Notes under the pieces: generated by a model
Told to the model about the DNA's origin: nothing
Databases searched by the model: none
The model's input: the letters and a program-made list of their open reading frames with translations, nothing else
Program-made: the position numbers and the translations under genes
Part shown: piece by piece, positions 25,290 through 36,749 of the stretch
Layout of the letters: every line of letters starts with the position of its first letter
Position numbering within the stretch: position 1 is the first letter of the stretch
Assembly (NCBI GenBank): GCA_008360975.2
Contig: CM039211.1
Coordinates: 22,292,943 to 22,356,942, forward strand
Reading direction: 5' to 3'
Source: Lichenostomus cassidix
Lineage: Eukaryota; Chordata; Aves; Passeriformes; Meliphagidae
DNA: 64,000 bases

Positions 25290-27905
25290 CTGCTGGGTTG
25301 GTTTGAGATGCTGCCAAATAGCACCAGGAAATACACATGTGATTATTTTAACAACCCTGCTAAAGCTAGGAAAATTCTGTTTGAGCTGCAGAAGGAAACA
25401 AAGCAGAATTGCCAACAGCATAAACAGAAAAGCAGGAAATTGCCAGTCAAAAGGAGTATTATGAAATATACTGAAAGAAAACAGCGAACTAGGAACACGT
25501 TTGTGTAGATGCTTCTAAAATCTCCTTGATTTGAGCCATTTTATGAACAGAACATGGCCCTAAAAATTAAGTTTAGCCAGGGAACACAGGATGTGTGTGT
25601 TAGTTCACAGAGGGAGGCTATACATCAGAGAGAGAGCCTGAAGAAACAAATAGAAGAAGCCCCATAAATTGTTATATGGAATACCGTAATACATGTTGTA
25701 GCTAGGTCTAGCACAACTGAAACCTTTTAGAATAAAGAGTTTTTAAAATTCTTGTGGGAAGATCCAACTTGAGGCATTTCAAAAGCATCTGCATCCAGAA
25801 GTCAGATGCTCAGCATACTTTGTAGATTGGGACCTCTTCAGATTTGATCAGTAAAAGAGAAGAACCCAGATGACTTAGTCACTGCCAAGTTTTTGCGTAA
25901 CCTTCTGGTTTCGATGAGATTCCTCACAGACACACATACACACACAGGACCTAGGCTGATAGAGTCCATGCTTTGGCTTTTATACTTCAGATCTGGACTT
26001 CCCTCTCTGAATAATTACTTGAACATAATTGTAAACATGAATTAACAGACTTATTTTTCTACTGATTTGAAAAAGAAGGAGATCTATTCCTATGTGATTA
26101 TGACACAAGAAATCACTATACAATGGCTTCTTAGTTAGCCTTTTCCTTTAAACCATGAGTAAAACATATCAGAACTAAGGCAAGAGAGAATTATTGAAAT
26201 AATCTTATATTCAGTTATGAATTAATGCAGTTTTTAATTAATTGGAATCCCCACTTTTTGTGTAGGTGGCTAAATCTCTCTTTACCCTAGAGCTGAAATA
26301 TTCTGAAGCAACAAATTCGTGTAAAATGTTTTTTTCCTAGTAACTGAATACATACATATTTTGTCCTCTGTGCAGTGTGGCTGGGTCTGAGGGAATCTCA
26401 TTTCAAAGGAAAAAATGTTGCAGTTGTTCAGGAGATTGGTAGACTTTTAGATGTATGAAGTGGAGTCTAGTCTACTGACTACATGAAAAATGTTTAGAGT
26501 AACTCAAACCCTCTAAAAAGCAGATAATTGTTTCTTTGTTTATGAACACTATAATAGCATATATGATACTTATAATACTATAAATATCCTGCTATAAAAT
26601 ATAAACTGTATGAGACTGAAAGTATTTCTCAGTGTTTTGTCAGTGCTACAAACAATGATGCTCCTATCTTACTCTGGCTTCTTAATGACATGTGTTGTGT
26701 CAAGAGCTCTTACTTTTTTATCTTTATCTCTGTTAGAAGTAAATTTTATTAACAGACATGATAATTAACAATATAGCATAGAGTACTAGTGGTTTATTTT
26801 CTTGTACAAGATGTTACTTGTTTTATAATCTGCCTCTCTTAAAAAGACAAGTCTTTACCTGTTTTTCTTTGGATTTCAGAAATTTAATTACTAAATTGGA
26901 CTTTCTGTAATCCCCTGTTTCCTGAGGGACAATTAGTTATTGCCTGCATCATAAGCCCATCTCTCTGGTGCCAGTTACATTCATAAAATTAAAATGCCTC
27001 TAAGTTCATCTCAACACATCTGCCAAATAATAAAAGTATTAGAGTAGCATTGTGCATCTGTCAGCCTGTTTTGACTTCTGTATAGTCATACATTTTTTTA
27101 AAAGGCAGTTTTATGCTATTAAATTGATTAGTTGGCCACTATTTCCATTAGGATTGCCCAGTTCTTGTTAATTTCCATGCTATCTTCCTTTGAGACTGAT
27201 TAGTTTTTCACATAGTGAAAAGTACAAGAAATACAATCTGTATAGGCAACAAGAGGGATTCTGGTAGCATGGAAAATACTGTCAAGGTGCACTTTTGGTG
27301 CATCTTTGTGAAGACAAATTGACGTACTACAAGTGAAAGAAGTACTACAAGGGAAAGAAGCAGATAAACTTTTAATTGTAACAGAATTCACTGTTATTAT
27401 AAAAAACCATCCAAGCAGCTTGAGAAGTAAAGCCTTAATGTCATTTCATGATAGTAAACTAAGGAAAAAGAATACACCTTTGACATTTTAAAAGCTTCTC
27501 TCTTTTTTCCATGTTTTGCCAGAAGTTCTTTATGACATAAGCCTTTATGTCTTCCTCGAAGACCCTCAATGAGCTGCTTGTTAGTGCAAGTTGCTGCTCT
27601 GCGTTGTCTGCATATCCTCAATCATGCCTGTACTCTGCCACCAACATGTTGATTCCTCTTGGCCTCACATGAAGTGTTGCTCGAGCACATTGATTTCTTT
27701 AATATTTTTAAATAACTCCACCTCATTTACTTTTACGATTTTTAACTGTAATAATAATGAAATCAAAAATCTGGAGCCTATTTCATCAGCCCTTACCTGC
27801 CAAGTCCTGGTATTACTTTAGCACAAAATTGACACTAGATTTTGACAAGCTTTATTTCATATGGTTTCTAAGCCTTAATTGTATGTATTATGTATCAAAA
27901 AGATA

Positions 27906-27947
27906 TATCCAAAGTGCATGGTATCCACGTACTTTGGATACCAAAGT
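27906..27947. repeat. Two overlapping, mutually exclusive hairpins
   Basis: TATCCAAAGT (27906-27915) pairs perfectly with ACTTTGGATA (27931-27940) across a 15-base loop. The same right arm can instead fold on the other side, because ACTTTGG (27931-27937) pairs with CCAAAGT (27941-27947) around a 3-base loop. Confidence 0.7.
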
Positions 27948-30544
27948 ATATTACCAAATAAATTAGTTTTTTCCTGGGTTGTTTTTTTTTTAAATTCAAA
28001 AGCAAGTAAAATGGATAAATATACCTGTTAGAGGGGGATTTAAAGCAAGTGAGTTGTATTTCCAGTATTTCTTTAAATATATATTAGAAAACACCTAACA
28101 CTGGAAATAAGTTGTTTTAAATTGTGCTGAAGAGAATTAACTTGCTTTAGAAACACTGCTTCAGCTAGGCCTTCATGAACTATATTTTGTGAGAACATAT
28201 GGAAAATTTTTCATGTCACAGGTTTTGAATGCTCAGCATAGGTTGTTCCAAAAAATCTGGCTCATAAAGGCTTCTAATATTCTGTAAATATTGGGTACAC
28301 TAGGGTACTGGAATCAATTTTAGAAATGGCAGATAACATTTTACAATACTTTAGAAAACTTAGACTACCAGTTGTAAGACTGGTAAGGCTTACTTTCTGG
28401 TTAAAGACAGTCTAACATACCAATTTTCTCGGTCAAGCATTCTAATGGAAAGTAGTTTGACAACATTCTTAATTTGTACCCCTGTTGTGGTTGCTTGCAA
28501 TGAATTTTAAATGTAGAAATCTGTATCAAAAGATCAAACTTTGGTCTTTTATATTTTTTTACGACCATTCCTGAACACAGGAGACATAGGTACATGAATT
28601 TTTTATTTAGAACAATGTGATCATTTACAGATGCACATTAATGTGAATGAAATAGCTAGACATTTAACTGGTCAATATTATTCTTCTAGTACTTTGCAGG
28701 TATTGTTTGTAGGAGGCTCTATGTTGCAATAGTGGTAGATAGTCCTAAGAAAAGAGATCTCATCTTGCAAAGAGTTTTAGAGTATTTGCTGTAGCAGGAG
28801 AACAGTATCTGCTAGAAAAGGGATTTGCCCCTCCATCTGGCTCATATGGATAAGCTGGACACCATTGTTAGGCTAGAAAGAGGGGAAAGGAATTAAGGAA
28901 TATACTAAGAAAGCAGCAAATGTAATACTGCAGTATTGCATAGTTAGCTGTTCCTTATTAAATGGGATGCTGCTCCAAGAATCATTAATCTTCTCTAACT
29001 GTTTGCCAGTCTTGACGTTACATAAGTGGTGGGAGTAGAACTAATGGCATCTGGGTATGGATATTAATTCTCCCTTTGTAATTTCCTGTTTAATTTGTTT
29101 CGGTAGATTGCTGTTGCATACAAAAGAGGAAATGAGTCTTCTACAAGATATAAAACAAACAAGGATGTTAAAAAAGTAGGTTAAGTAGTTCATAAGAATG
29201 AAGAACTGCTCAAACAGAAGTAATTTTATATCTTAAATGAGAAATGTCTCAGATTTGTATCAATTCATGACAAAGAAGTTACTTTCCTTTACATTTAGCT
29301 TTGCTGATTCCTCAAGTGCCAGAAAACCATCTACATAATTTTCCTCCTTTTTTATTCACCCTACTATTCTCCAATAAGCATAATGACCCTTATATCGACA
29401 CATACTTCAAATCTTTCTCCTCAGTCAATTTGTCAAAATTCAAAAAGATACCATGGAATAACTTGGCATGAGTAGCTCTGTGATCTTTTTTATAAGCTGT
29501 TGTCCCAAAAGACAAAGGACATATATATCATCCAGTTAGTTTGTTGAATTATGTTTTAAGTCAGCCTTTTTCCTGGGAGTCAGCTCTGTTCTGAGAACTT
29601 TAGCCTGATCCAGCAGGGGGAAGGCAGTCAGGGATTCGAAGTTAGAAGAACAAACCAAGGCAGTGTCAGGTCACTGATTGCTTCACTGTTACTTTCCTTC
29701 TTGCCATATCCAAGATCAGACAAGCAGAAGATATTGGATACAATAATGGGGATTATCAGGAGACACACATGCTCTGTGGAGGCCTTGAACTGCTATAAAT
29801 GAGAATTTATATAAATGAGCAGCTATTTGAATTTCTCAGCTTGTGTTCCTGATCCAGCAGCCAGAACCTCACCAACAAATCATTCCAGACAAGCTAACCA
29901 AGGGCTTGAAATAGCTGTGTTAGAGCTAATGTTCTTGGAACTTGTGCTAAAGCTAGAGTTGCATCTCAGCAAGGAAGGCTTTTTCATGTAGAAGCATGAG
30001 CTTTGCCAGATATATGTTACTGTTACTTAAAAAAATGCATTTCTGTAATAAAAATGGGAACTGAAATAACAGGGATTGCATGGAGACTTGCAGGTCTTTA
30101 TAATCTGGCTTTCCACCAGTCCCTTTTTCCAGCTTCTTCCAACTGGTGGTTGAGCAGGCTCTCAGGTGGTGCAGAAGGCTGGCTGGGGCTCTCTAGAGGG
30201 AATTCTCTAGAAAGAGAAGTGTGTGGGGTGGCAGCAATGAGACTGACATGGCCAGAGTGAGCATTAGTTGTCATGTGAGCAGCAGTGGGCTTTTAACCTA
30301 TGGGCAGGTGGCTCAAGGCAGGAAGGAGAATGGTACCAGCCAAACAAATCCCTCTGTGGCTGAGAGACAGGCAGAAGAATGGTCCCAAACTGATTTTAAT
30401 GGCAGAGAGAAGTTGAAGAAAATCCCAGTGCAGCTGATGTCTTTGATAATGGTGCCAGTGAATCTTCCCCAGTGGCCCTGCAGGGCTTGCATGACTGAAT
30501 GGTAACCCTTGTTTGCCCAACATGTTCAGTAAGGGATGGTCTTA

Positions 30545-31137
30545 ATGCCTGGATATGAGCCAGCAAGGTCCTCACACAGCCCAGAAAGCCAACTGCATCT
30601 TGGGCTGTATCAAATGCAGGATGGGCTGGAGAGTAACGGAGGTGATTCTGCCTCTCTGTTTTGCTCTCATGAGGCTCCACCTGGAGTGCTGCATCCAGCC
30701 CTGGGACACCCAACACAGCAGAGATGTGGACTGGTTGGAGCAGGTCCAGAAGAGAGCCGTGAAAATGATCACAAGGCTGGGGCACCTCTCCTGGGAGGAA
30801 AGGCTGAGAGAGACAAGGTTGTTCTGAAGAAGAGAAGGTTCTGGGGAGGTTCTGCTGCCTTTCAACACTTTACATGGGAAAGACATTTTATCAGGTCTTG
30901 TAGTGTTGGGAAAAGTGGTAGTGGTTTTCAATTAAAAGATGGAAGATTCAGACTAGACATAAGAAACAAACTGCTGAGAGATGCACCATCCCTGGCAATA
31001 TTCACGGTCAGGTTGGATGGGCCTCTGAGCAACCTATCTACTTGAAGATGTCACTGAAAAGGGGTTGGATTGGACAACCTTTAAAGATCCCTTCCAACCC
31101 AAACCAGTCTATGATTCTCTGATTTTGTAATTCTATG
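30545..31137 (+). mobile_element. CR1 LINE 3' fragment with internal deletion
   Basis: This is a decayed CR1 3' portion on the plus strand. Translation around 30555-30827 shows typical C-terminal ORF2 blocks (MRLHLECCIQPWD, then VQKRAVKMITRL, then SWEERLRETRLF). After about 30850 a stretch normally present is missing or scrambled. Homology resumes with the 'RFRLDIRNK' block near 30945-30970. The 3' end carries 'ttggattggacaacctttaaagatcccttccaaccc' style sequence and the terminal repeat TCTATGATTCTCTGATTTTGTAATTCTATG at about 31108-31137. The copy is non-functional: reading frame broken, 5' end missing. Confidence 0.9.
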
Positions 31138-31577
31138 CAATGTTCTTAGGGCAGTTAAGCTGTAGCAAGGGCTAAGATGACTTTGGAAGATTCAGAGCAT
31201 CATTTTAATGCAGAAAAGGAGCAATTATGAATGTTTTTGCATATTTCCTAGGACACTCCCACTTTTTTCCTTTGATTAGGTGATCTGTGCAGGAGAGATA
31301 TTCTGGCTGTCCTCAGAGGCAGGTTTCATGTCTTTTACCCACAAGGTTACTGAGTGCATTCAGTGTACCTGCTCTCACAGACCCAGTTATATGGGAGCCC
31401 TAGCCTGACTCTAAATGCAGAGATCCTAGATGCCACAGTTATCTATAATCTTCTTGATGCACTGTTTCGCCCATTTGTTTCCTAATACACATTTCTAATA
31501 TACTTTATACAAATAGCAGCTATTGGCTTTCTGTCACATGTTATGCTCATGTTCATCAACTGTATTTAGTAAGAAGA
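31138..31577. other. Spacer between two CR1 fragments
   Basis: About 440 bases of AT-rich sequence with no recognisable feature lie between two CR1 fragments in the same orientation. Confidence 0.55.
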
Positions 31578-31925
31578 ATCTGCAAGGGATGTACCTGGAG
31601 GGAGCCTAAAAGATAGCTGGAGGGGGATTTTTTGCAAGAGCATGTAGTGAGAAGACAAGGGGGAATGGTTTCAAACTGAAAGACACTAGGTTTAAATTAG
31701 ATAGTAGGGAAAAATTCTTTACTGTGAGGGTGGTGGGGTACTGCAACAGGCTGCCCAGAGAAGCTGTGGATCCCTCATTACTGGAAGTGTTTAAGGCTGG
31801 GTTTGATGGAGCTCTGAGCAACCTGATCTAGTGAAAATGTCCCTGTCCACAGCAGAAGGGTTGGAATAAATGATCTTTGAGGTCCCTTTCAACACAGTCC
31901 ATTCTATGATATATTTTGGGATTCT
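31578..31925 (+). mobile_element. CR1 LINE 3' fragment
   Basis: The last ~350 bases of a CR1 on the plus strand are recognisable: the 'gtagtgagaagacaaggggg' block (TRG-type motif), 'ggctgcccagagaagctgtgg' encoding the NRLPREAV-like end of ORF2, and then the 3' UTR 'gggttggaataaatgatctttgaggtccc'. It closes with ATTCTATGATATATTTTGGGATTCTT, a degraded terminal repeat. It is a separate insertion from the fragment at 30545-31137, because each has its own 3' terminus. Confidence 0.9.
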
Positions 31926-32280
31926 TTAAAATGTTGCTTGTGTCACTGTATTGATCATTTAGATTAGGGTTTTCAACCAGAAAGCTTATGTCAAAAGGAG
32001 GATTTTGAGAATGTCAGTTTTGTGTTGTGGAAATGGAATACGAGCATTAAAATGACCAAAATAATTGTGTCCTACATAGCATAATTTCTTTCACTCTGAG
32101 AAAGCAAATCACAAAACATGCTTACACCTAAAGACTGAATTAATTAAAAATGCAATTAAACACTGAAATAAGAGTTGTGACTCTGATAGTTCTATTACAT
32201 TTCATCTTTGGTTGGAGGTTAAAAATATGCTTTTGCTTGTGGAACAAGCCCAGGGCCATGGCTCAACAAGTCATCACTTT

Positions 32281-32351
32281 AATTGGATTAAACATGGATA
32301 GACATAATATTCATATAATTGGATTAAATATGGATAGACATAAATTCACAT
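32281..32351. repeat. 36-bp tandem duplication
   Basis: AATTGGATTAAACATGGATA... at 32281-32316 is repeated from 32317, with the second copy differing by a few bases. In one plus frame the unit reads IGLNMDRH twice. That is a by-product of the duplication and not evidence for coding. Confidence 0.85.
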
Positions 32352-33128
32352 CAGTTACAGAGATACTGACAGGTCATAGACATAAAAAGGAATTAAGGAA
32401 GATTTTACTTTAAATAAACCTGAAGAATTATTTAAATATTTGGTTGCTGAAGCACATTTATTTTCATATTTTGGAAGTGTTTGATACAATCTAAAATTTT
32501 ATATGATGGACTGTAGATCCTGAACAGGTATCAACTCCTTTGGTTGTGTTACAAAACCTTTTGCTTGTGTTATATCAGTTTCTATCATATGAAAGAGTTG
32601 GTTCTTGATAGACATTTGCCTAACAACTGATAGAAGATTTTGACCTTTATTTCATACTGATTTCAAGAATTCTGTAATAATACTACTCTTTGTTACAACT
32701 GTGTGCACAATTTCAGGGACTGCATTGACAGTATTCCACTAAAATTGGTGCTATCAAATTATCAAATTCTAAGAATATCTTTCTGACCAAGACATGAAAT
32801 ATTTAGTATAAAACAAAAATATAAAATAAAAAAGGAATAAAGTTAAATTTGTTTTTAGAGTTCAGGTGAAGCATAAATCATCTAATTATATTTGAAATCC
32901 CAAAGGTTTGAAATTTGCTATTAAGATGTCTAACATTGTTTTGTAGACCCATGAGATCTGAACATTTAATTGTTATACCTGACTTTTGCATTTTCCCTTT
33001 CATTGATCCCTAAAATGCAGCTGCTTCTTTTCACCAGATAATTCTACAGAAAGCAGGTAAGTGTGTCCAGCTGGATAATTAGAAAAATCAAAATGAATGC
33101 TACTATTTTAGTAAATGAAGGGATGTTA

Positions 33129-33232
33129 CAAAAAACCGACAACCAAAACCCAAAAGAACAACAAAAAATGGCAAAGCCAACAAACAAACAAAACAACAGA
33201 GATGCAAAAACCCCACCAAAATAACAATAATG
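33129..33232. repeat. A/C-rich low-complexity tract
   Basis: The tract consists of interrupted (AAC)n/(AAAC)n-type units with almost no T on the plus strand. The open frames that cross it on both strands (33103-33336 minus, 33115-33339 plus) owe their length to this composition. Confidence 0.75.
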
Positions 33233-34596
33233 AAGTTTTTCCAGACTGGGACCTTCTTCAAACTGAGAGCACTTACATACATTTTAAAGTCCCTTGTCTG
33301 AAAATAAATCTCAGACCAGCTGGATTTAACAGTCAATGAGTGTCAACAGAACAAATAAACTTGTAGGATTGCACAGTGAAGTATTAGAAAGCTGAATGTA
33401 ATGATACGGAAAAAAAAATCATGCTTAAGAGTAACGAGTTTGTGTGTGTTTAACAATGGGAAAATCTTCCAAAGCTTACCTATGGCATATTTTCTGTTAC
33501 TAAAGAAGCAGTCATCTTTATGCAAAGTATTTTGGAAATTGTGGAATGGCTTTTTTGCTGATTCCTTTATCCACTTAAGAATATCAAAATTCATATTAAT
33601 AACCATTAAATCTTGCTCTGTTTCCCATGTTGCTTTCAGGAGCACCTCAGCAGGAACATACATTTTTTATAAATCTTCATCTCTCTTTCATTTCTAGAAA
33701 AGGGGAAATAAAAAAACTCTGCAATTACTTTGTACCAACTGTAGCAATGCCAAAAATCTTTGTAATCTAAATTACTTTCTTCCATGTGTGAAAACAGTTA
33801 ATAGTGACTCCCTGTAGCTAACAGCAGTCTAAGCACTGGGGCAGAATATTAAGCAGTCATGTCTCTTTGTGGAATGTGAAGGGCTTTTCCAGTCCACAAA
33901 GCTGGCAGTTCTGTGCCTGTCACCCACTGTCTCCCTACACAATGTCTGAAACGGTTGGTGTATGCAGAGGTGTCAGACAATAACAATGGTGATTTATTTC
34001 TCCCGTAATGAAGAAAAGAACAAAAAAATTCTTACAAAACCCCAAGCTGGGGAACACAAAAAGCAAGCCCTGAATTACCTTCTTTGTGCATGAGCTGCAT
34101 TTTCCCAGAATTGCACTTTGTGTGCTGCAGACAACCACCACGTGATGCTGGTTTCTGTGCTCCTCCTGAGTACTCCGTGGCTGAGCAGAGAAATGTGTTG
34201 ACTTCCTCTGCATCTTCATATTTTCTAGGCTGTTCTAAGAAAGCAAGTCTTTGCCAGTGTCCAGAGAGGTGATAAACAAACTAACACAGAGACAACACGA
34301 TGGTTAAATTTTCCTCATTTTTTATTGGTTAAAATTTCTTTGCTCTGTTGAAGGACAGCTGGGATGTTAAAGGCTCTGAGTAAGTCAAAGTCAGTTTTGA
34401 AGACCTCTTGTCACCATGCTATGCAATGAAGGGGTATCAGGCTTCATAAATGTCTGGAACACCTTCAACTATTTGTGAGCCAGGCCTCCCATTAGATCAC
34501 CCCTGAGTAACACATGCAAAAATGGCACCCAGATGGCTTCACGAAAATGGTGGAAATAGCTTGAATTATGTTATAGATGGTGTTATTATTTATTAT

Positions 34597-34634
34597 GTAT
34601 GTGTGTGAGTGAGTGTGTGTGTGTGTGTGTATGT
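34597..34634. repeat. (GT)n microsatellite
   Basis: GTATGTGTGTGAGTGAGTG leads into an uninterrupted GT run of about 8 units, then ATGTATC. It is a dinucleotide repeat and probably length-polymorphic. Confidence 0.85.
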
Positions 34635-35623
34635 ATCTCCCAAATGAAAACAGTCTCAGTCAGGCATCAGAAGCTATCCTGTCATGGTAAGGAACTACCA
34701 GCTATGGCTTCTGAAATGCCTTTGAAGTGCATTATGAGTAGATTTAATCTCATACCAGACAGAGTTTGCAAAGTGTAATACTTACACAGTATACTACAAA
34801 GTGTATATCACTAACATTTGACCTGTTTCGCAACAGCCACAATCAGTGACTGTAATCCTCCTTTGGGGTTTCCTTTGGCTTTGCTTCATGCATGAATCTG
34901 ATTGACTTACAAGTCTAACTAAGAAGGTTTCTTGCTATGAGAGCTGAGCTATAGAGTATCAGAACATCACCCACATCTATCAGAACAGAAGAATTTATTG
35001 TTGATAATTTCCTTACTGTGAACTCAGCAAGAAAAATGCAGGTTAATATAAAAAAACTCCAGTGTTATAATTTTATGGTAAACAGAAAGATATATTATAT
35101 ATAACCTGGTAGAACAGAGGAGCAACTCAGTAAATAATTTCATGCTTGTTACTGCATTTAGACGTGGAGGTAATTGCTTTATGAGAAAGTAAACCAAATC
35201 GTAACGGGCAATATATTAATCTAATTGCATCTCATGTGTTGCTCATGACATACTTGGAAGGAGATCCTGAAATTTAAAAATGCAGTTTTTCTAAATAATT
35301 GACATGATAGATTTAACAAATCTTCCTATACTATGATTTCATACAAACACCTCAGAATTCTCTGCATTTTGGTACAGTGCTTCATTAAGATGTTGAATAT
35401 TCTTGAACAATTTGGAATATTTTTATTTCTTTTCCCTTGGTGAAATTTTTGACCATTTTTTCATTATTTGGTTGGTCTCTTCCACACAGCAGTAGACATG
35501 AGTTTTTCCCAGACAAAGGAATCTTGAGATTGGAAAGGCACTTAGGAAGTGAGAAAAATTTTTCTTTTATCTGTACATTTAATTATAATAAGTGGGTAAG
35601 TGGTTTTGCAGTTTGGAGTCTGG

Positions 35624-35666
35624 AGATTATCAGTAGGGACAAGCAGGTTTGCAGATTATCAGTAGG
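35624..35666. repeat. 14-bp direct repeat, 29-bp period
   Basis: AGATTATCAGTAGG occurs at 35624-35637 and 35653-35666. It is probably a small local duplication. Confidence 0.7.
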
Positions 35667-35843
35667 CACTGCTGTGTCAACTGAAAAATATCAGAAGGGA
35701 AGAGTGCATCCACAACACCAATGAAGAAGTCCAAGCAATCTGATGCAACACTGGTGCTGTGATTATCCACAAAATTTCATTGTTAATTGACCCCCTGTCT
35801 CTGTTTTTAGAGACCCCATTAAGATGGGGTCCATCACAGAGAT

Positions 35844-35879
35844 TTCTCTTCCAGGAGTGGCAAGTGCTAAGGCAGCATC
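35844..35879. repeat. 36-bp dispersed direct repeat, copy 1
   Basis: The segment starting TTCTCTTCCAGGAGTGGCAA and ending GGCAGCATC recurs at 36714-36749 with a single mismatch (C/T). Flanking sequences are unrelated. See the finding on this pair. Confidence 0.85.
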
Positions 35880-36713
35880 AGCACTGGCTTTAGCACTGCT
35901 TGATTCTTGGCTTCAGCACCACTGAGCAGCACTTGTCTCTAATCTATTGTTATAGGTATAGAGGGAGGTAAGCAGCCAGTGGTCTTGATTTTCACCTAAC
36001 CTTGGTGTTAGCCTCAAGCTTGTACAAGCTTGCTCACACATCATTTTTTACAACACTTTTAGATGTACCTGTGAGAAGTGCTGTTCAAGTGCTGAGTGTT
36101 GACTAATTACTATTATTACAAACACTGCAAAATTTGCTTGCTGGGGGTGTTCAGTGTGAGGGCCTTAATCACAGATAATGAGAGATGAAAGGGAAATGGC
36201 ATTGATTCCTGAGGATCAAGGTATTGTGATATAAAAAATGCTTTATTTTTCCCCTCCTGAAAACCTAACTGCTCTGCATTATTGCTTATCAACCTCTAAT
36301 TGCAAGTACTTTCAAAAGAAAAATAGTTGTTCTTTTCAGATTGGTGTGAAAGTGTACATTTAGAAAGGGCTTAATGTGAAATTGCAATAACACAGGAAAG
36401 TAGAAGCAAACCCAAGGGTGGCATATTCCCTTCTTAGAGAGCCTGAGCTTCCTATGTGTAAATTAACATAACTAACATTAACGTGAGTTATAAGTGTACT
36501 GTGCAGGGGCTAGAATATCAGCTACAGAATACTACTGTGAAAACTCAGTTAATGACTGTGCTGTGTGACATGTCACATGTACCTTCCTGTGCATTGAATT
36601 GGGACTGAATTCCAGAGGGAAAACGGCAAGAAAGTTTTAAATATGTTTTAGCAATTAACAAAGTTGCAGTTCTGAGATTGTCTTGAGAAAGATACATAAA
36701 AAGGAAGAAAGCC

Positions 36714-36749
36714 TTCTCTTCCAGGAGTGGCAAGTGTTAAGGCAGCATC
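36714..36749. repeat. 36-bp dispersed direct repeat, copy 2
   Basis: Same sequence as 35844-35879 with one C-to-T difference, 870 bases downstream in the same orientation. It is followed by unrelated AT-rich sequence. Confidence 0.85.

Larger units (their letters stand above)
21597..30544. other. AT-rich non-coding stretch
   Basis: No gene is recognised. Short CA/TG-rich tracts lie at 21751-21768, 21990-22012 and 25924-25947, and an A/G-rich run at 23943-23975. There are two strong short inverted repeats (25261-25289 and 27906-27947). From about 30060 the sequence becomes more GC-rich up to the CR1 at 30545. That part could be older CR1 or other repeat sequence that I cannot recognise, and it has open frames of 85-94 codons (30003-30260, 30221-30505 plus) with no identifiable domain. 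Confidence 0.5.

Noticed and set aside
30396..31045. Overlapping 119-169-codon frames on both strands
   Set aside because: The recognisable coding blocks are CR1 ORF2 pieces on the plus strand. The long frames are shadows or composites of a decayed element.
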